Source: Mucilaginibacter sp. PPCGB 2223 (lineage in GTDB: Bacteria; Bacteroidota; Bacteroidia; Sphingobacteriales; Sphingobacteriaceae). From it: a stretch of 64,000 nucleotides of DNA. The notes beneath the pieces are model-generated. The model was not told where the DNA came from and did no database searches. It worked only from the letters and a program-made list of their open reading frames with translations. Of this stretch, positions 24,742 through 34,032 are shown piece by piece (positions within the stretch are counted from its first letter, which is position 1; each line of letters begins with the position of its first letter). The stretch is taken from positions 1,922,001-1,986,000 of the forward strand of contig NZ_MDJS01000001.1 of the NCBI RefSeq assembly GCF_001705515.1, written 5' to 3'. The position numbers and the translations under genes are program-made.

Positions 24742-25827
24742 ATGGATTTTAAAGATCAAATATTACAACTGGCGGCGCGGGTAGAAAAGTTGTTGCCGCA
24801 ATTACAAACCGAGGAAGCGACCAAGAACGCGCTGATCATGCCCTTTATCCAGGTATTGGGCTATGATGTCTTCAATCCTTTCGAGGTCAATCCCGAATTT
24901 GTCGCGGATATCGGTATCAAAAAGGGAGAAAAGGTCGATTACGCCATCATGAAAGAAGGTGAGCCGACCATCCTGATCGAATGCAAGCACCACCTGGAAA
25001 AACTGGACCCGCATAATTCACAATTGTTCCGTTATTTCCATACTACCAAAGCGAAGTTCGGCCTGCTGAGCAACGGGCTCAATTACCGTTTCTATACCGA
25101 TCTCGATGAAAAGAACAAGATGGACAGCACGCCCTTCTTCGAGTTCAACATTACCGAGATCAAAGAAGCCGAGATCGTCGAGCTCAAAAAGTTCCACAAG
25201 TCCTATTTTGATATCGAAAGTATCACCAATACGGCCAGCGAGCTGAAATACCTCAACGAACTGAAGAACCTGATCACCCAGGAAGTCGTCAATCCTTCGG
25301 AAACCTTCGTGTCCTTTTTCACCCGGCAGGTCTACCCCGGCGTACTCACCGCCAAAGTCAAAGAACAATTCGCGCCCATCATCAAGCGCTCGTTCAGCCT
25401 ATTGATCAGCGATGCCATCAGCGAAAGGCTCAAATCCGCCCTGAACCAGGAAAAACAACACGAGCCCGAAGAACTCGTCACTGCAGAACCCGCACCCAAG
25501 ATCGTGACCACCGAAGAAGAGCTCGAAGGCTTCTATATCATCAAGGCCCTGCTCCGCCAGCACGTCGACGCCAAACGGATCACTTACCGCGATACCCAAT
25601 CCTATTTCTCGATCCTGCTGGACGATAACAACCGCAAGACCGTCTGCCGCCTGTACCTGGACGGCTCCAAAAAACACATGGCCATCTTAGACGAAGCCAA
25701 AAAAGAGGTTCGCTACGATATCCAGTCCCTGGACGAGATCTACAAACATACCGACGCACTGTTAGCTGTAGTCGCACGTATTGAAAAAAATAAAAGCATA
25801 AACTCATGCCCTTCAAGCATTTTTTAG
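24742..25827 (+). CDS. HsdR N-terminal-like (type I restriction) nuclease protein
   Basis: 361 residues from the ATG at 24742; the family start is MDF-K-QI, and module C excludes an earlier start. Residues 22-90 hold TEEATKNALIMPFIQVLGYDV, then VDYAIM and ILIECKHH, giving the PD-(D/E)XK triad D66, E80, K82. RYFHTTKAKFGLLSNG follows, as in HsdR N-terminal domains. There is no helicase part, so it is a stand-alone nuclease-type protein that could cut DNA or only bind it. Residues 270-361 form a separate small domain. It overlaps the next gene by 22 bases, so the two proteins probably act together. Confidence 0.85.
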   Translation: MDFKDQILQLAARVEKLLPQLQTEEATKNALIMPFIQVLGYDVFNPFEVNPEFVADIGIKKGEKVDYAIMKEGEPTILIECKHHLEKLDPHNSQLFRYFHTTKAKFGLLSNGLNYRFYTDLDEKNKMDSTPFFEFNITEIKEAEIVELKKFHKSYFDIESITNTASELKYLNELKNLITQEVVNPSETFVSFFTRQVYPGVLTAKVKEQFAPIIKRSFSLLISDAISERLKSALNQEKQHEPEELVTAEPAPKIVTTEEELEGFYIIKALLRQHVDAKRITYRDTQSYFSILLDDNNRKTVCRLYLDGSKKHMAILDEAKKEVRYDIQSLDEIYKHTDALLAVVARIEKNKSINSCPSSIF

Positions 25828-26786
25828 GCACTTCTCTGGATTTCGAACGCACACACCAGCTCATCCTGCAATGCTTGTTCAACGATCCTTTATTTCTGAA
25901 AGTGATGACGGGAATGGAGCCTGACCGTTATCAGGTCCAGTTGGAACCGCTGGGCGGTCTTTTTGATATCGGCATCCTTGATAACGATAAAAAGTACGTT
26001 TGCCTGATCGAACTCAAAATGTGGTCAGGCTTATCCGATGTCCAGCTGGAAAGACAAGCCAAGCACCTGGAGAGCCAGCGATGCCCCGGCATGCATATCC
26101 TGCTCGGCACGACCGACCTGCAGTTCCACCGTGACCAGGACTATGATGAGCTCGCGGAGCGCGCCTATGACCACAGCTGCAAGATCGGCTACCAACAATT
26201 GATCGGTGTACTCGATACCTTTATTGTGCGCAATGATCCCGCTTTGCCCGTTAGCATCATCGCTGCCAATTACCGGGATGCGCTTAGCAAACAAGCCGCT
26301 TATCTTGACGGCGCCTGGCTGGATCCCTATGCGAACCCGCACTTCCGGGCTTATTCGGCCTACAGTAAGATCAAACGGTATTTGCTGGACGAGTGCTTTT
26401 ATATTTATTCTGTCAATAATGCGGGAGGCGCAGCGTATATCCTGAATGACGCCAATTCCTGGACCAAATTCACTTATAAAGGCCACGAGTTGCAGATCTA
26501 TCAGGAAATGCTTGATCTGCAACTGATGATCCGCATCTATGGTGACGGTGCGCCCAATCATATCAAAAACCAATTAAAAGACCGGGTCATTAAAGAACTG
26601 AAACGCCGGGATAAATTTAATCTGCCCTGGTGCTTTGAAAGCAAAAGCAGCAAATACCATAAGATCGCCATTTATAAGCCGCCATTGCAAACAATGGAAG
26701 ATTGTATGCATATCGCAGATATTTTTAAGTTTTTAAACCCGGTACTTAAGGAAATCGCAAAAGTTCTTGAAGACAATACAGTGTAA
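25806..26786 (+). CDS. PD-(D/E)XK nuclease superfamily protein
   Basis: 326 residues. FDIGILDNDKKYVCLIELKM gives the triad D54, E69, K71 on adjacent strands. The C-terminal half resembles proteins annotated as PD-(D/E)XK nuclease family members of unknown target. It overlaps the HsdR-N-like gene by 22 bases and has no promoter of its own, so it belongs to the module C transcript. A two-subunit defence nuclease is plausible. The stop is 11 bases before module D. Confidence 0.75.
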   Translation: MPFKHFLGTSLDFERTHQLILQCLFNDPLFLKVMTGMEPDRYQVQLEPLGGLFDIGILDNDKKYVCLIELKMWSGLSDVQLERQAKHLESQRCPGMHILLGTTDLQFHRDQDYDELAERAYDHSCKIGYQQLIGVLDTFIVRNDPALPVSIIAANYRDALSKQAAYLDGAWLDPYANPHFRAYSAYSKIKRYLLDECFYIYSVNNAGGAAYILNDANSWTKFTYKGHELQIYQEMLDLQLMIRIYGDGAPNHIKNQLKDRVIKELKRRDKFNLPWCFESKSSKYHKIAIYKPPLQTMEDCMHIADIFKFLNPVLKEIAKVLEDNTV

Positions 26787-26797
26787 CTCCAGGTGCT

Positions 26798-26840
26798 ACG
26801 GGAAACCGTAAGAAAGATCTTTTATAGCTGATTACTTTTG
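26798..26840 (+). promoter_or_regulatory. Palindrome-promoter module D, before the TIGR04141 gene
   Basis: ACGGGAAACCGT at 26798-26809, a 23-base spacer, then TACTTTTG at 26833-26840. The gene starts at 26868. The 12-base palindrome is identical to that of module A. Confidence 0.85.
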
Positions 26841-26867
26841 GTATCGCATAATCAGCCATCAATAGCT

Positions 26868-28427
26868 ATGAAACTAACCGTCAGATTAGGGAAACCCGGT
26901 AGAACAACCACGCAGTTGTTAAAAAAGAATCATGGGCTTACTGGTCCTATAGAGAATTGGAACGGCATAAACGGTTCAGAGCTCTATTATGGGCAATCTT
27001 ATGACGGTGAGCCGGCCTGGAAAAAATTCCTCGAAGAAGGTATGGATGAAACACTTGAATTGAATAATCAAGGCGCAGCAGCGGTTCTATTCGTACCAAC
27101 GACAAAACAGCGGCAGCTGATCTATGTTTTCGGCTATGGCTTTTTAAGTGTTCAAATTGGTTTCACAGAATGGGATTTTGGATTGAAAGTGGTTTTAAAT
27201 TCTGTCTACAGTGATGGTCTTAAAAGTGTTGATTCCCACAGCCTGGACTATAAAGCTAAAAATCGCCGGGTACAATTAGGTACCCAGGGTAGCGTCGGAG
27301 AATTCGATATTGATATCATGCAGGACCTGGTGAGCCACATATCAGGATTATCATCAGATAAGAATTTCGCCAAAACCTTAAGTGGCGGTGAAAGTCTTCA
27401 CCTCACCGTCGATCTGGAAGGATCCTCTCTGGTAAAAAAGGGCCAAGAAATTATGGCACAATACGAAGGGCAAACCTACAAGACCAGTTTTGCATGGATT
27501 GACTTTATATCCCCGATAAAAGATGAACAACTTATCAATCATTTGAATTTAGCAATGAACCAGCATATCGATGATCATATCGCTGGTGGCCAGGGTAACG
27601 AAATCGTACTGTCTTTTCCTACCGTTATCGATATGGATAATTTGGATCACTTTAGATTTAACGGATATGGTTCTATTACTGAATATGAGCTAATTGATTT
27701 CGACTCTTTCGTTAAGGACTATAGGGTATATCATCAGCAATTGATTCATGACACCGAAGACATCCGTATTCAACTTTATAACGGTCATGAAAAGATATTC
27801 CAAAGCTTTACCCTTTATAAGTGTATAACGACAGAAATTGAAGACAATGGTCACTTTTATATCTTATCACACGGTCAGTGGTTTCAATTAGCAAAAACAC
27901 ATTACGAAAAGGTCAATCATTTCTTCGATCAATTATTGCGCAGTGCAGAATATCTTCAAACGGGCGTAACCTTAGAACAGAATGAACCCAATTATCTTGC
28001 TACTATTTCAGGCCCGAACTTGCAAGTCCTGGACAGAGACTTGTATTATGGTTCAGGCGGGACATCTAATGCGGTTGAGTATGGAGACATTGTGAATGAC
28101 GCGGGAGAAATCGTCCATGTTAAAGACGGCGCCAGTTCAAGTAAGTTAAGCCATTTATTCAACCAGGGGTTGGTGTCGGCGCGCTTGTTAAGTATGGAGA
28201 AGGATTTCAGAATGAGCCTCGATAAAAAGCTAACCAATAAAACGATCAAGTCGGCATTACACCTCAAAAAAATTGACGTATCCGAAATCACCGTCGTTTT
28301 CCGGATATTGCGAAAGGGGCCGAATTTTAATCTCCCTTTCTTTAGTAAGATCATTCTTTTTGATACGTATCAAAAAATAAAAAGTATGGGTTATCGGTTT
28401 AGATTGGAATGGGTCGAAAAACAATAA
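26868..28427 (+). CDS. TIGR04141/DUF6119 sporadically distributed protein
   Basis: 519 residues from the ATG at 26868. A TTG at 26838 would lie inside the promoter element. Family hallmarks are ELYYG and KKFLEEG in the first third, LTVDLEGSSLVKKG, and near the C-terminus HVKDGASSSKLSHLFNQG followed by VSARLL and FR. Members are patchily distributed in bacterial defence neighbourhoods and are thought to include DNA-binding or nuclease-like folds; the mechanism is not known to me. The coding sequence is richer in A+T than the upstream operon. An 18-base gap leads to the next gene. Confidence 0.85.
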   Translation: MKLTVRLGKPGRTTTQLLKKNHGLTGPIENWNGINGSELYYGQSYDGEPAWKKFLEEGMDETLELNNQGAAAVLFVPTTKQRQLIYVFGYGFLSVQIGFTEWDFGLKVVLNSVYSDGLKSVDSHSLDYKAKNRRVQLGTQGSVGEFDIDIMQDLVSHISGLSSDKNFAKTLSGGESLHLTVDLEGSSLVKKGQEIMAQYEGQTYKTSFAWIDFISPIKDEQLINHLNLAMNQHIDDHIAGGQGNEIVLSFPTVIDMDNLDHFRFNGYGSITEYELIDFDSFVKDYRVYHQQLIHDTEDIRIQLYNGHEKIFQSFTLYKCITTEIEDNGHFYILSHGQWFQLAKTHYEKVNHFFDQLLRSAEYLQTGVTLEQNEPNYLATISGPNLQVLDRDLYYGSGGTSNAVEYGDIVNDAGEIVHVKDGASSSKLSHLFNQGLVSARLLSMEKDFRMSLDKKLTNKTIKSALHLKKIDVSEITVVFRILRKGPNFNLPFFSKIILFDTYQKIKSMGYRFRLEWVEKQ

Positions 28428-28444
28428 CTTAGAAGTATATATAA

Positions 28445-28846
28445 ATGAAACAACTTTTTTTTATTGCCCTTAGCTTGGTATTCGGAGCATTGCAGCGTCA
28501 GCCTGTTATTTTTGATATTCCCCGGCTTAAAGGAAAAAGTATGACACAGATCAAAAAAATATTAGGTCAACCTAAGTATAATGTTATACCAACGAATTAT
28601 CAGATTCAGGCCGGTGCGACGGGGGACGCTTTTTTTGAAAAAGGAGATTTTACTTTAGAGATCACATACAATCCCGTAAATCAAAAGGTAAATGATTTTT
28701 TTATTTCGAAAGCGCACGCAGTAAGCAACTATATTGAATTAGAAATAGCTGGAAATATATTGAACTCGAAAGATTTTTTCTTATCGCCAGTGCGCGAAAA
28801 AAAGCATCCTTCTCTATTTACAGGTGTTACTGCAACTCCGAAGTAA
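28445..28846 (+). CDS. Small exported protein, unknown
   Basis: 133 residues. A hydrophobic leader (LFFIALSLVFGALQ) suggests export or anchoring. The body holds LKGKSMTQIKKILGQPKYN, which resembles the helix-and-GxP pattern of small periplasmic SmpA/BamE-like or DUF4309-type folds, but the match is weak. It lies 18 bases after the TIGR04141 gene on the same strand, so it may share module D. Its AT-rich base composition matches that gene. An accessory or immunity role is possible but unsupported. Confidence 0.55.
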   Translation: MKQLFFIALSLVFGALQRQPVIFDIPRLKGKSMTQIKKILGQPKYNVIPTNYQIQAGATGDAFFEKGDFTLEITYNPVNQKVNDFFISKAHAVSNYIELEIAGNILNSKDFFLSPVREKKHPSLFTGVTATPK

Positions 28847-28928
28847 TAAATCAGTTTAATGCGAAGAGCCTGAGATTCTAACGATCTAATTAGTTGAATA
28901 ATAGTATATTCGTTAAACCTAAGCCGTT

Positions 28929-29738
28929 ATGAAATCCAAATTAGTATTGTTGATCATAGCTTTGTTCCTCGTGCTGGATTGCCCCGCTCAGGAATACGTA
29001 AACGTAATTGATCAGTCGTTCGTCGTGCATTCTTCTGGCAATATGTTTGTGAATTCGAACAGCAATACACGGAACGTCATCCCCGTACCGTTGCCGGCAA
29101 GGGCGATTGGTTATATTTACCGGGTGAGCGCAGCGAAAGGAAATACCGGTCAGGGTGATAAGTTGATCAGCTTACTTAAAACTGTTGCGCCAAAACAAGT
29201 GGTGATGGAAGCCACCTTGCTGCAATTTGCGCTGAATTATAGTGACGGGGGCGCGGTGGATCTTTTTGCTTTCAGTAATGTCGCTGATGCCAATTATTTT
29301 CTACGTAAACAAGATAATAGCTGGAGGGTTTGCTGGTCGAGCATGGGGGTGATCAACACCTGTTTTGCGACCAGCCAATGCCTTGGAACGGGTGTCTATT
29401 TCGGCTTCCGTAATAATAACCTGGCGGCGCCGGTGAATGTACACCTGGAGGTGGTAGCTATGGTTGATACGACCCGTCAGGCGATAGCAACAACCGGCTA
29501 TACGATCACCAACGGTACTAACCAAGGCGTGAACTATTTGATCAGCGCAGACAAGCTGAACTGGCAGCGCTACAGTATGATGACCGGGGACGTTCAGCAC
29601 TTGGACCTGAACCAAACGCAATTGTACATCCGGGTCGTGAACGGTTTGTTCAACTTCGTGACTTACCCGATTCAGGCCGGCAGACGCTACCGGATTATTC
29701 TCAATACGATGGGGAAATTAGATGTGATCGCCGACTAA
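28929..29738 (+). CDS. Secreted beta-rich protein, unknown
   Basis: 269 residues with a signal peptide (LVLLIIALFLVLDC, cleavage near PAQE). The body is rich in Asn, Val and Thr with alternating strands, ending in a beta-sandwich-like part (YTITNGTNQGVNYLIS to the C-terminus). No catalytic motif. It is followed after 13 bases by the exported MBL-fold gene, with which it probably forms an operon. It may be an outer surface or periplasmic binding partner. It has no recognised homologue. Confidence 0.6.
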   Translation: MKSKLVLLIIALFLVLDCPAQEYVNVIDQSFVVHSSGNMFVNSNSNTRNVIPVPLPARAIGYIYRVSAAKGNTGQGDKLISLLKTVAPKQVVMEATLLQFALNYSDGGAVDLFAFSNVADANYFLRKQDNSWRVCWSSMGVINTCFATSQCLGTGVYFGFRNNNLAAPVNVHLEVVAMVDTTRQAIATTGYTITNGTNQGVNYLISADKLNWQRYSMMTGDVQHLDLNQTQLYIRVVNGLFNFVTYPIQAGRRYRIILNTMGKLDVIAD

Positions 29739-29751
29739 TAAATTAAACCCG

Positions 29752-30924
29752 ATGAAAAAAATAACAGTTGTTTTGATCGCTCTTACGTTGTGCCTGCGGG
29801 TACTGGCCCAGGAGGAGTTGCGTATCCATCATATCAATGTGGAGGACGGGGACGCGACACTGATCGGTATCTATGATGTGGCCACGCATCATTACAAAAG
29901 CACCATCCTGATCGATGGCGGGGCATCCAATCCCAATGACCTGCTCTTACCTTATTTAAGAACGGTCATGGCTACCCATGTGAACTATGTCGTGCTCACG
30001 CATTACCATAAAGACCATTACAATGGCCTGCTGGCCCTAAAAGACGGCCGCTTAACGGCGGATTCGGTGATCGACCCGGGTGCCGAGGGGGGGCCGGCCG
30101 CGATGGAGGTGGCTACGCCCTGGCTGGATGTAGTCAAGACACAGCACCATAGCCGCAACTTTGTGTCTTTCGGCACCGCCAAAACCAGCATCGGTCATAA
30201 ACTGACACTGGGCACCGCCGGAGGCTTGCCGGTCGTGCTGGAATGTGTCGCGGGCTGGGGAAATACGCTGAACGGACAAGGGATCACTCCCGACCCCAAA
30301 CCGCAAAAGAGCAATGCCAATAATTTTACGCTGGCCTTCGTACTCACCTGCGGGCAGTTCCGCTATTTTATCGGCGGCGATCTCGGGGGTAAGACCGAAA
30401 GCGAATACATCGACCAGGAAACCGCGCTGATCTCCGATTTTACCAAAGAATTCCCCGTGGCCTGGTCCTGGAACCATACCACGAGCGCCTCAGGGCACCT
30501 TTGCGGCTTCAAAGCCGATCATCACGGCAGCGAGCACAGCAACAACCAGGCCTTCATGAATAGCCTTAGCCCCGCCATCACCATCACCTCCGCGGGTAAG
30601 CAACCCTCATGGCACCTGCCGAGCCCAGCCTACCTCGACCGCCTCGCCCAAGTTTCAGCCCTATCCGGTAACCGCGGTGTTTATTTCACCAACCTGTACG
30701 ACTTCGCCCATACCCCCTCCAAAAGCACCGCCGACAGTCTGTTCAGCCACCGTCCGCAGACCAGCTATAGCTACGGAAACGCCATGGCAGGACAAAAATC
30801 GAGTTATCTCATCAAAGTCCCCACTGCCAACCTCGCCAACAAAAGCGCTTTCCAGGTGTACCGGGTGGATGATGCAGGGGCACGGATGACGTTATTGGCG
30901 GGGTTTCAGTGCCATGGTAAATAG
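29752..30924 (+). CDS. Exported metallo-beta-lactamase-fold hydrolase (ComEC-like)
   Basis: 390 residues with a signal peptide (cleavage near VLAQ). The MBL core shows INVEDGDATLI, TILIDGG and the zinc motif THYHKDH (83-89), later FIGGDLGGKTE and KADHHGSEHSNN, the pattern of ComEC C-terminal and related nuclease or phosphodiesterase domains. Exported copies probably act on nucleic acids or phospho-esters outside the cytoplasm. It lies in one strand run with the secreted gene before it, inside the defence island. The start is supported by the signal peptide. Confidence 0.8.
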   Translation: MKKITVVLIALTLCLRVLAQEELRIHHINVEDGDATLIGIYDVATHHYKSTILIDGGASNPNDLLLPYLRTVMATHVNYVVLTHYHKDHYNGLLALKDGRLTADSVIDPGAEGGPAAMEVATPWLDVVKTQHHSRNFVSFGTAKTSIGHKLTLGTAGGLPVVLECVAGWGNTLNGQGITPDPKPQKSNANNFTLAFVLTCGQFRYFIGGDLGGKTESEYIDQETALISDFTKEFPVAWSWNHTTSASGHLCGFKADHHGSEHSNNQAFMNSLSPAITITSAGKQPSWHLPSPAYLDRLAQVSALSGNRGVYFTNLYDFAHTPSKSTADSLFSHRPQTSYSYGNAMAGQKSSYLIKVPTANLANKSAFQVYRVDDAGARMTLLAGFQCHGK

Positions 30925-30986
30925 GAATGATTTATTCTATTGTAAATTTAGTAACTTGAGATAGCAAATAAATTCTTCGAAAAATA

Positions 30987-31757
30987 ATGCCTAATAGCTT
31001 ATCATATGGTGCAAGTTTCCCCTACGCAACATGGGGCTCCACTTTTAATGAAGTAGTAAATATTACAGCTTTAGAAAAAATATTTATTTGTCATGCTCAA
31101 ATAGCGGATTTAGAGAAAGTCGCTTTTGAACTTTCCCAAACGGTGGTCGATCATAACTGGATTTTGGACCTGGATCATAGAGCCAGGCGCGCCTATGAAA
31201 CCACGGCCCTCAAAACGGCGAAAAAACTGGTAGAAGTCTTCAAGGTGACGACTTTCGATAATCGGGTTACTAGCGAATTTGGAGAATTAATGGTTTCTAT
31301 GGGCGCTTCGAAAGCCCTCGAAATAGTTTTTCAGCATCGGTGTATTCCGCTGGCGGAGCTTTGGAAACCTAATTTATCACAGAACGAAGGCTTTGATTTC
31401 CATACCGTGTGCCCAAGCGAAATTATAAATTTTGGCGAAGCGAAATTTTCGTCAACGGCGTCACCTTACGGGGGTAATTCGGGAGATAGCTCGGGAGCCG
31501 GAGGGCAAGCGGACGGGTTTATCGGTGCTTCCAAGCATTTGATGGATAATGTTCACCTTGGCTCTTTAGCTGGAGAGAAAGCGGCATTAAACTTAGATAA
31601 TGATCAGTATGGCGTAGTACTGGCTTTTTCGATTAATGCCTCGAACCCATTGCTGGTGCTTAAGAATGCGTTAGAACAAGCGCAGACTTACGAAAATTTA
31701 AAGGGCGCAAAGAATATTTACATTGTGGGGGTAAGCCATGAATCTGACGGAAATTAA
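30987..31757 (+). CDS. hamA: Hachiman/AbpAB-type effector HamA (DUF1837)
   Basis: 256 residues. The DUF1837 pattern is present: FGELMVSM, then GFDFHTVCP and INFGEAKFSS, giving acidic and Lys residues of a PD-(D/E)XK-like nuclease site. An SSGAGGQADGF loop and KHLMDN follow. In Hachiman systems HamA is the nuclease effector restrained by the helicase HamB. The gene overlaps the helicase gene by 20 bases, as expected for a coupled pair. Assignment rests on motif memory and on the neighbour. The region is AT-rich compared with the flanks, consistent with horizontal gain. Confidence 0.8.
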   Translation: MPNSLSYGASFPYATWGSTFNEVVNITALEKIFICHAQIADLEKVAFELSQTVVDHNWILDLDHRARRAYETTALKTAKKLVEVFKVTTFDNRVTSEFGELMVSMGASKALEIVFQHRCIPLAELWKPNLSQNEGFDFHTVCPSEIINFGEAKFSSTASPYGGNSGDSSGAGGQADGFIGASKHLMDNVHLGSLAGEKAALNLDNDQYGVVLAFSINASNPLLVLKNALEQAQTYENLKGAKNIYIVGVSHESDGN

Positions 31758-34032
31758 AAATTCAGCGGACCCCGCAAATGATCTGGCTATCCTATTGGGG
31801 ACGCTTCATCGTGAAGGTCCGAAAGATCCGGCCCTGCTGGAAAACCTAAGTTATTTCAAGAAGTTTTTTCCAGCTGTTTTTGAGAAGTTCGAGGAAAAAA
31901 TCATCTCGGCACTTGGACTTTTTTACAAGGTGGGAGATCCGGGTAATTTGTATTCTTTTTTGATGCAAGGTTTCGGTGACCAGCATAAGGAAGAACATGG
32001 CGCTTTTCTTACCCCTGTCCAGGCAAGTATCCGCCGGGCGATCGATGACAATCAATATATTTCTATATCGGCCCCGACAAGCGCTGGTAAATCTTACTCC
32101 ATACGGGATTTTATAGCTGAACAAAAGGGAGATGCGGTGGTCGTTGTACCGTCCAGGGCACTAATCGCAGAATATATGAATGCGATGCGTCGGAAGTTCG
32201 CGGGAAATAAAGACGTGATGATCACAACCTTTGTTGATCTTGTCTATAAAACACGGCCCTTAAGAAGAATTTTCGTGCTAACTCCGGAACGAACTAAAGA
32301 ACTTTATAAATACAGGGACCAATTGCCCATTGAAGTTTTTTTCTTTGATGAAGCCCAAATGTCTGAAGAAAAGGGCAGAGGGGTAATTTTTGACGTTTCC
32401 GTAAGAAGGGCTAATAAACACTACCCAGCAGCGAAGATCATTTTCGCCCATCCTTTTATCGAAAACCCCGGAGCGCAATTTACTAAACACCGGCTACCGG
32501 AAAATCAGGAGGTCAGTTTCAGTCATTCGTATACCCAGGGTGCCGTGGGAAAAATATGTGTTTTTAAGGACAAGGAAAAATTTTATTACTTCTCCCCTTA
32601 TCAGGACAATGGGCATCTTAAAAAAAATTGCATCGAATTAGAACATAGTTTCGCTGAATTTGCATTAAATGGTGAACATTCCATTTTGATATATGTCTCA
32701 AAAAACTCCATTTATAATGGTTCTTTTATAGAAGGATTTGACGCTTATATCGCCGGTTTACCGGAACTCAATGATCAGGGTGCATTGGAGATCATTGAAA
32801 ACATACGCCGCATTGTGGGTGCAAACACTTCGGAACATGTATCAAATTTGGTTAATCTCTTAAAAAAAGGGGTTGTCATTCATCATGGTTCGATCCCTTT
32901 GGAAGTCAGATTTCTGATAGAAGATTTTATTCGAAATAAGTATTCTTCGCTTTGTTTTGCGACCAGCACGCTTGCTCAGGGAATAAATATGCCGTTCGAC
33001 ATAGTTTGGCTAAAAAATAACAGGTTTGACGGTACTGAAAGCGAGCGTGCTTTGGCATTTAAGAACTTAATAGGCCGGGCAGGCAGATTGACGCCGGAAA
33101 AAATATTTGACTATGGTTATGTTTTTACCAGTAAGGCAAAACTTTTCTCGACCAGAATTAAAACTCAATTTATCCTTACACCGCAATCGATTCTGGAATC
33201 AGTGGTGACGGGGGACGATGAAAATGACCAAAGAGAGCTGATCGAAGCCATACAAAATGATACCTTCGATGATGCAACGAATATTCCTTTGTCGAAAGTT
33301 GAACGTCTGTCTCAGCCAATCGTTATCGATGCTGCTATGCGCTTTTTGGACATATTTTACAGAATTCCGTCCGACTTAAGACTGAGCATAGGCGGCGCAG
33401 CCAATAAAAGCTACCGGGATAACGCAAAAAGATTATTGCAAACCATTTATGAAGCCTCGCTTGGGCGGATTTTATATGAAGGGGAGGAAAAGGTTTTTAA
33501 CCAAGCTATAGATATTTTTTTCCATGCCGCTCAGGGCCGGTCATTCAGTGAAATCGTAGGACTGAGGTATAGCTCTATCACTAATCGGGATAATCCGGGT
33601 ATCCCGTTTGCGAATTTCAGCCAGCCCGCTGAAAAGTTACCAAACAGCAGCTTAAAAAATAGTTTTAGCTTATTTGGCCTACAAACCCCTAATAGGGCAG
33701 TGAGTTATGATTCCATTATTTACGACACCTATGATTACATGGATCAAGTGATATCATTCTCGCTATCGGATGTGTTAATTGCAGCGTTTATGATATACCG
33801 GCAACAAACTAATGATAATAGAGCCGCTAGATTAATCGAACTATTAAGGTACAATACAAATAACGATGTATATATTCTTTTATTAAGATATGGTTTCCCC
33901 CCTGAACTAATTTACGATATTGCGCGTTATGTCGATTTAATCGACGAAGATAATATTGTGTTCTCAACAGAGATCGCTAATGCCCCAGTGATTATCAAAA
34001 ATGTTGTTGAGTGGTATTTACCCAATATTTAA
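31738..34032 (+). CDS. hamB: Hachiman/AbpAB-type helicase HamB
   Basis: 764 residues of superfamily 2 helicase: Walker A SAPTSAGKSY (111-120), motif Ia VVVPSRALIAEY, motif II FFFDEAQM (D204-Q207), ATSTLAQGINMP (motif V) and NLIGRAGRL (motif VI). The C-terminal third is helical and specific to the family. HamB senses phage or damaged DNA and controls HamA. No transposase or integrase is next to it. Stop at 34030-34032; 141 bases of AT-rich DNA follow before the convergent nuclease gene. Confidence 0.85.
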   Translation: MNLTEIKNSADPANDLAILLGTLHREGPKDPALLENLSYFKKFFPAVFEKFEEKIISALGLFYKVGDPGNLYSFLMQGFGDQHKEEHGAFLTPVQASIRRAIDDNQYISISAPTSAGKSYSIRDFIAEQKGDAVVVVPSRALIAEYMNAMRRKFAGNKDVMITTFVDLVYKTRPLRRIFVLTPERTKELYKYRDQLPIEVFFFDEAQMSEEKGRGVIFDVSVRRANKHYPAAKIIFAHPFIENPGAQFTKHRLPENQEVSFSHSYTQGAVGKICVFKDKEKFYYFSPYQDNGHLKKNCIELEHSFAEFALNGEHSILIYVSKNSIYNGSFIEGFDAYIAGLPELNDQGALEIIENIRRIVGANTSEHVSNLVNLLKKGVVIHHGSIPLEVRFLIEDFIRNKYSSLCFATSTLAQGINMPFDIVWLKNNRFDGTESERALAFKNLIGRAGRLTPEKIFDYGYVFTSKAKLFSTRIKTQFILTPQSILESVVTGDDENDQRELIEAIQNDTFDDATNIPLSKVERLSQPIVIDAAMRFLDIFYRIPSDLRLSIGGAANKSYRDNAKRLLQTIYEASLGRILYEGEEKVFNQAIDIFFHAAQGRSFSEIVGLRYSSITNRDNPGIPFANFSQPAEKLPNSSLKNSFSLFGLQTPNRAVSYDSIIYDTYDYMDQVISFSLSDVLIAAFMIYRQQTNDNRAARLIELLRYNTNNDVYILLLRYGFPPELIYDIARYVDLIDEDNIVFSTEIANAPVIIKNVVEWYLPNI

